Translations under genes and position numbers: made by a program
Shown: positions 6,588 to 7,091 of the stretch, piece after piece
Layout: each line of letters begins with the position of its first letter
How positions within the stretch are numbered: the first letter of the stretch is position 1
The notes under the pieces: model-generated
What the model was told of the DNA's origin: nothing
The model's input: only the letters and a program-made list of their open reading frames with translations
Database searches by the model: none
Assembly (NCBI GenBank): GCA_025056515.1
Contig: JANWWB010000193.1
Coordinates: forward strand, 1-7,091
Length of the DNA: 7,091 bases
Reading direction: 5' to 3'
Source: Anaerolineales bacterium
GTDB taxonomy: Bacteria > Chloroflexota > Anaerolineae > Anaerolineales > Villigracilaceae

Positions 6588-7091
6588 CTAAGCCGCCTTT
6601 TCGATTATCTTTCCCAACTCGGTGCTTAGTTGGGGGTCAAGCGGTTCAGGCTGGTGCTCGGCGAGAATCTTGCGAGCTTTGGCGAGCGCCCAGTCACGGG
6701 CATCATCGCGCTTTGCCTCCCACTCGTTGTATGGGCGGCGATCCATGAATTGCGGGACAAAAATCTCGCGCATGTGTTTGAGGGTGTGTTTCTGTGTCAG
6801 GAAATTGCCGCTCGGACCGACAGCCGCGATCGTTTCAAGAGCCAGGGTTTCCTCATCCACCACAATCCCTTGCATCATTTTGTGGATGATGGAGAAAATT
6901 TCACAGTCCAGCATCATTTGGGCATACGACCAAATGCGACTCCCGTGTAGCAGGCCGACGCCGAGAAGCATATCGGACATGACCACGCTTGCCATGAAGG
7001 TTGAGAGGCTGTTTTCCACGCCTGCTTGCCAATTCGGTTCTTTTGCGCCGGTAGCAAAGGAGCCCATTGAAAGCGGGATGTTGTAGAAATC
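6588..7091 (-). CDS. Second MttB-superfamily methyltransferase, C-terminal part (cut by right edge)
   Basis: The last 167 residues of a protein of the same superfamily as its downstream neighbour; the frame is open to the window edge, so the true start lies to the right. Seen: GAKEPNWQAGVENS, corresponding to the SDSKIVDAQAGLES stretch of the neighbour; the MLDCEIFSIIHKMMQGI helix; GPSGNFLTQKHTLKHMRE, the conserved C-terminal family motif with HT retained; then DRRPYNEWE and HQPEPLDPQL near the end. The segment covers roughly the last third of a protein of about 480-490 residues. The gene ends in TAG with TAA one codon later (TAG GCT TAA), so any readthrough would stop at once. No in-frame TAG occurs in the visible part upstream of it. 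An ATG at 7067 is an internal methionine, not a start. It is the likely first of two co-transcribed methyltransferase genes. Confidence 0.88.
   Translation of the reverse strand, partial: DFYNIPLSMGSFATGAKEPNWQAGVENSLSTFMASVVMSDMLLGVGLLHGSRIWSYAQMMLDCEIFSIIHKMMQGIVVDEETLALETIAAVGPSGNFLTQKHTLKHMREIFVPQFMDRRPYNEWEAKRDDARDWALAKARKILAEHQPEPLDPQLSTELGKIIEKAA

Noticed and set aside
7065..7067. ATG at 7067 as the start of a short 159-residue protein
   Set aside because: The frame stays open to the edge and the eight codons upstream (D F Y N I P L S) continue the family alignment, so this is an internal Met of a longer gene.
6622..7086. 154-codon open frame on the plus strand opposite the partial MttB-family gene
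   Set aside because: Shadow of a recognisable minus-strand coding region; no family features.

Overview
The window is ordinary bacterial chromosome carrying seven protein genes, two of them cut by the window edges, and one tRNA gene. No transposase, phage, CRISPR or recognisable defence or secretion locus is visible. The gene set best fits a Chloroflexota (Anaerolineae-like) bacterium: non-pyrrolysine MttB-family methyltransferases in tandem, an MshA/sucrose-phosphate-synthase-like glycosyltransferase, a NYN plus LOTUS protein, and a tRNA without an encoded CCA. This is inference from gene content, not proof, and other free-living bacterial phyla remain possible.

Layout, left to right. Positions 1-2549 hold a minus-strand cluster read right to left: an alpha-D-phosphohexomutase (1125-2549), a TatD-family metal-dependent hydrolase (259-1113) and the N-terminal part of a polyprenyl diphosphate synthase running off the left edge (1-257). 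The gaps are 11 bases and 1 base, so they look like one operon with a promoter near 2587-2615. The 243-base gap 2550-2792 is a divergent promoter region. It also serves the plus-strand gene 2793-3596, a NYN-domain putative RNase with a C-terminal LOTUS/OST-HTH domain. That gene converges, with a 22-base gap and no visible terminator, on a minus-strand GT4-type glycosyltransferase (3619-4869).

Upstream of the glycosyltransferase, a plus-strand tRNA-Thr(CGU) gene (4935-5007) has a clear extended -10 promoter (4891-4920). It is followed by a perfect 15-bp hairpin (5011-5045) that also lies just after the 3' end of the next, convergent gene. The right third is a tandem pair of minus-strand MttB-superfamily genes: a complete one (5092-6543) and, upstream of it across 44 bases, the C-terminal part of a second (6588-7091) that enters from the right edge.

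How they may work together: the phosphohexomutase and the glycosyltransferase both belong to sugar-phosphate and nucleotide-sugar metabolism, and the polyprenyl synthase would supply an isoprenoid chain for quinones or a lipid carrier. The MttB pair probably demethylates quaternary or tertiary amines in a corrinoid-dependent pathway, but no corrinoid protein or reductive activase lies inside the window and the substrate cannot be read from sequence. The most unusual items are the divergence of the downstream MttB copy at a C-terminal motif that the upstream copy keeps, the NYN-LOTUS protein, and the A-C mismatch in the tRNA anticodon stem. I found no convincing new multi-gene system.
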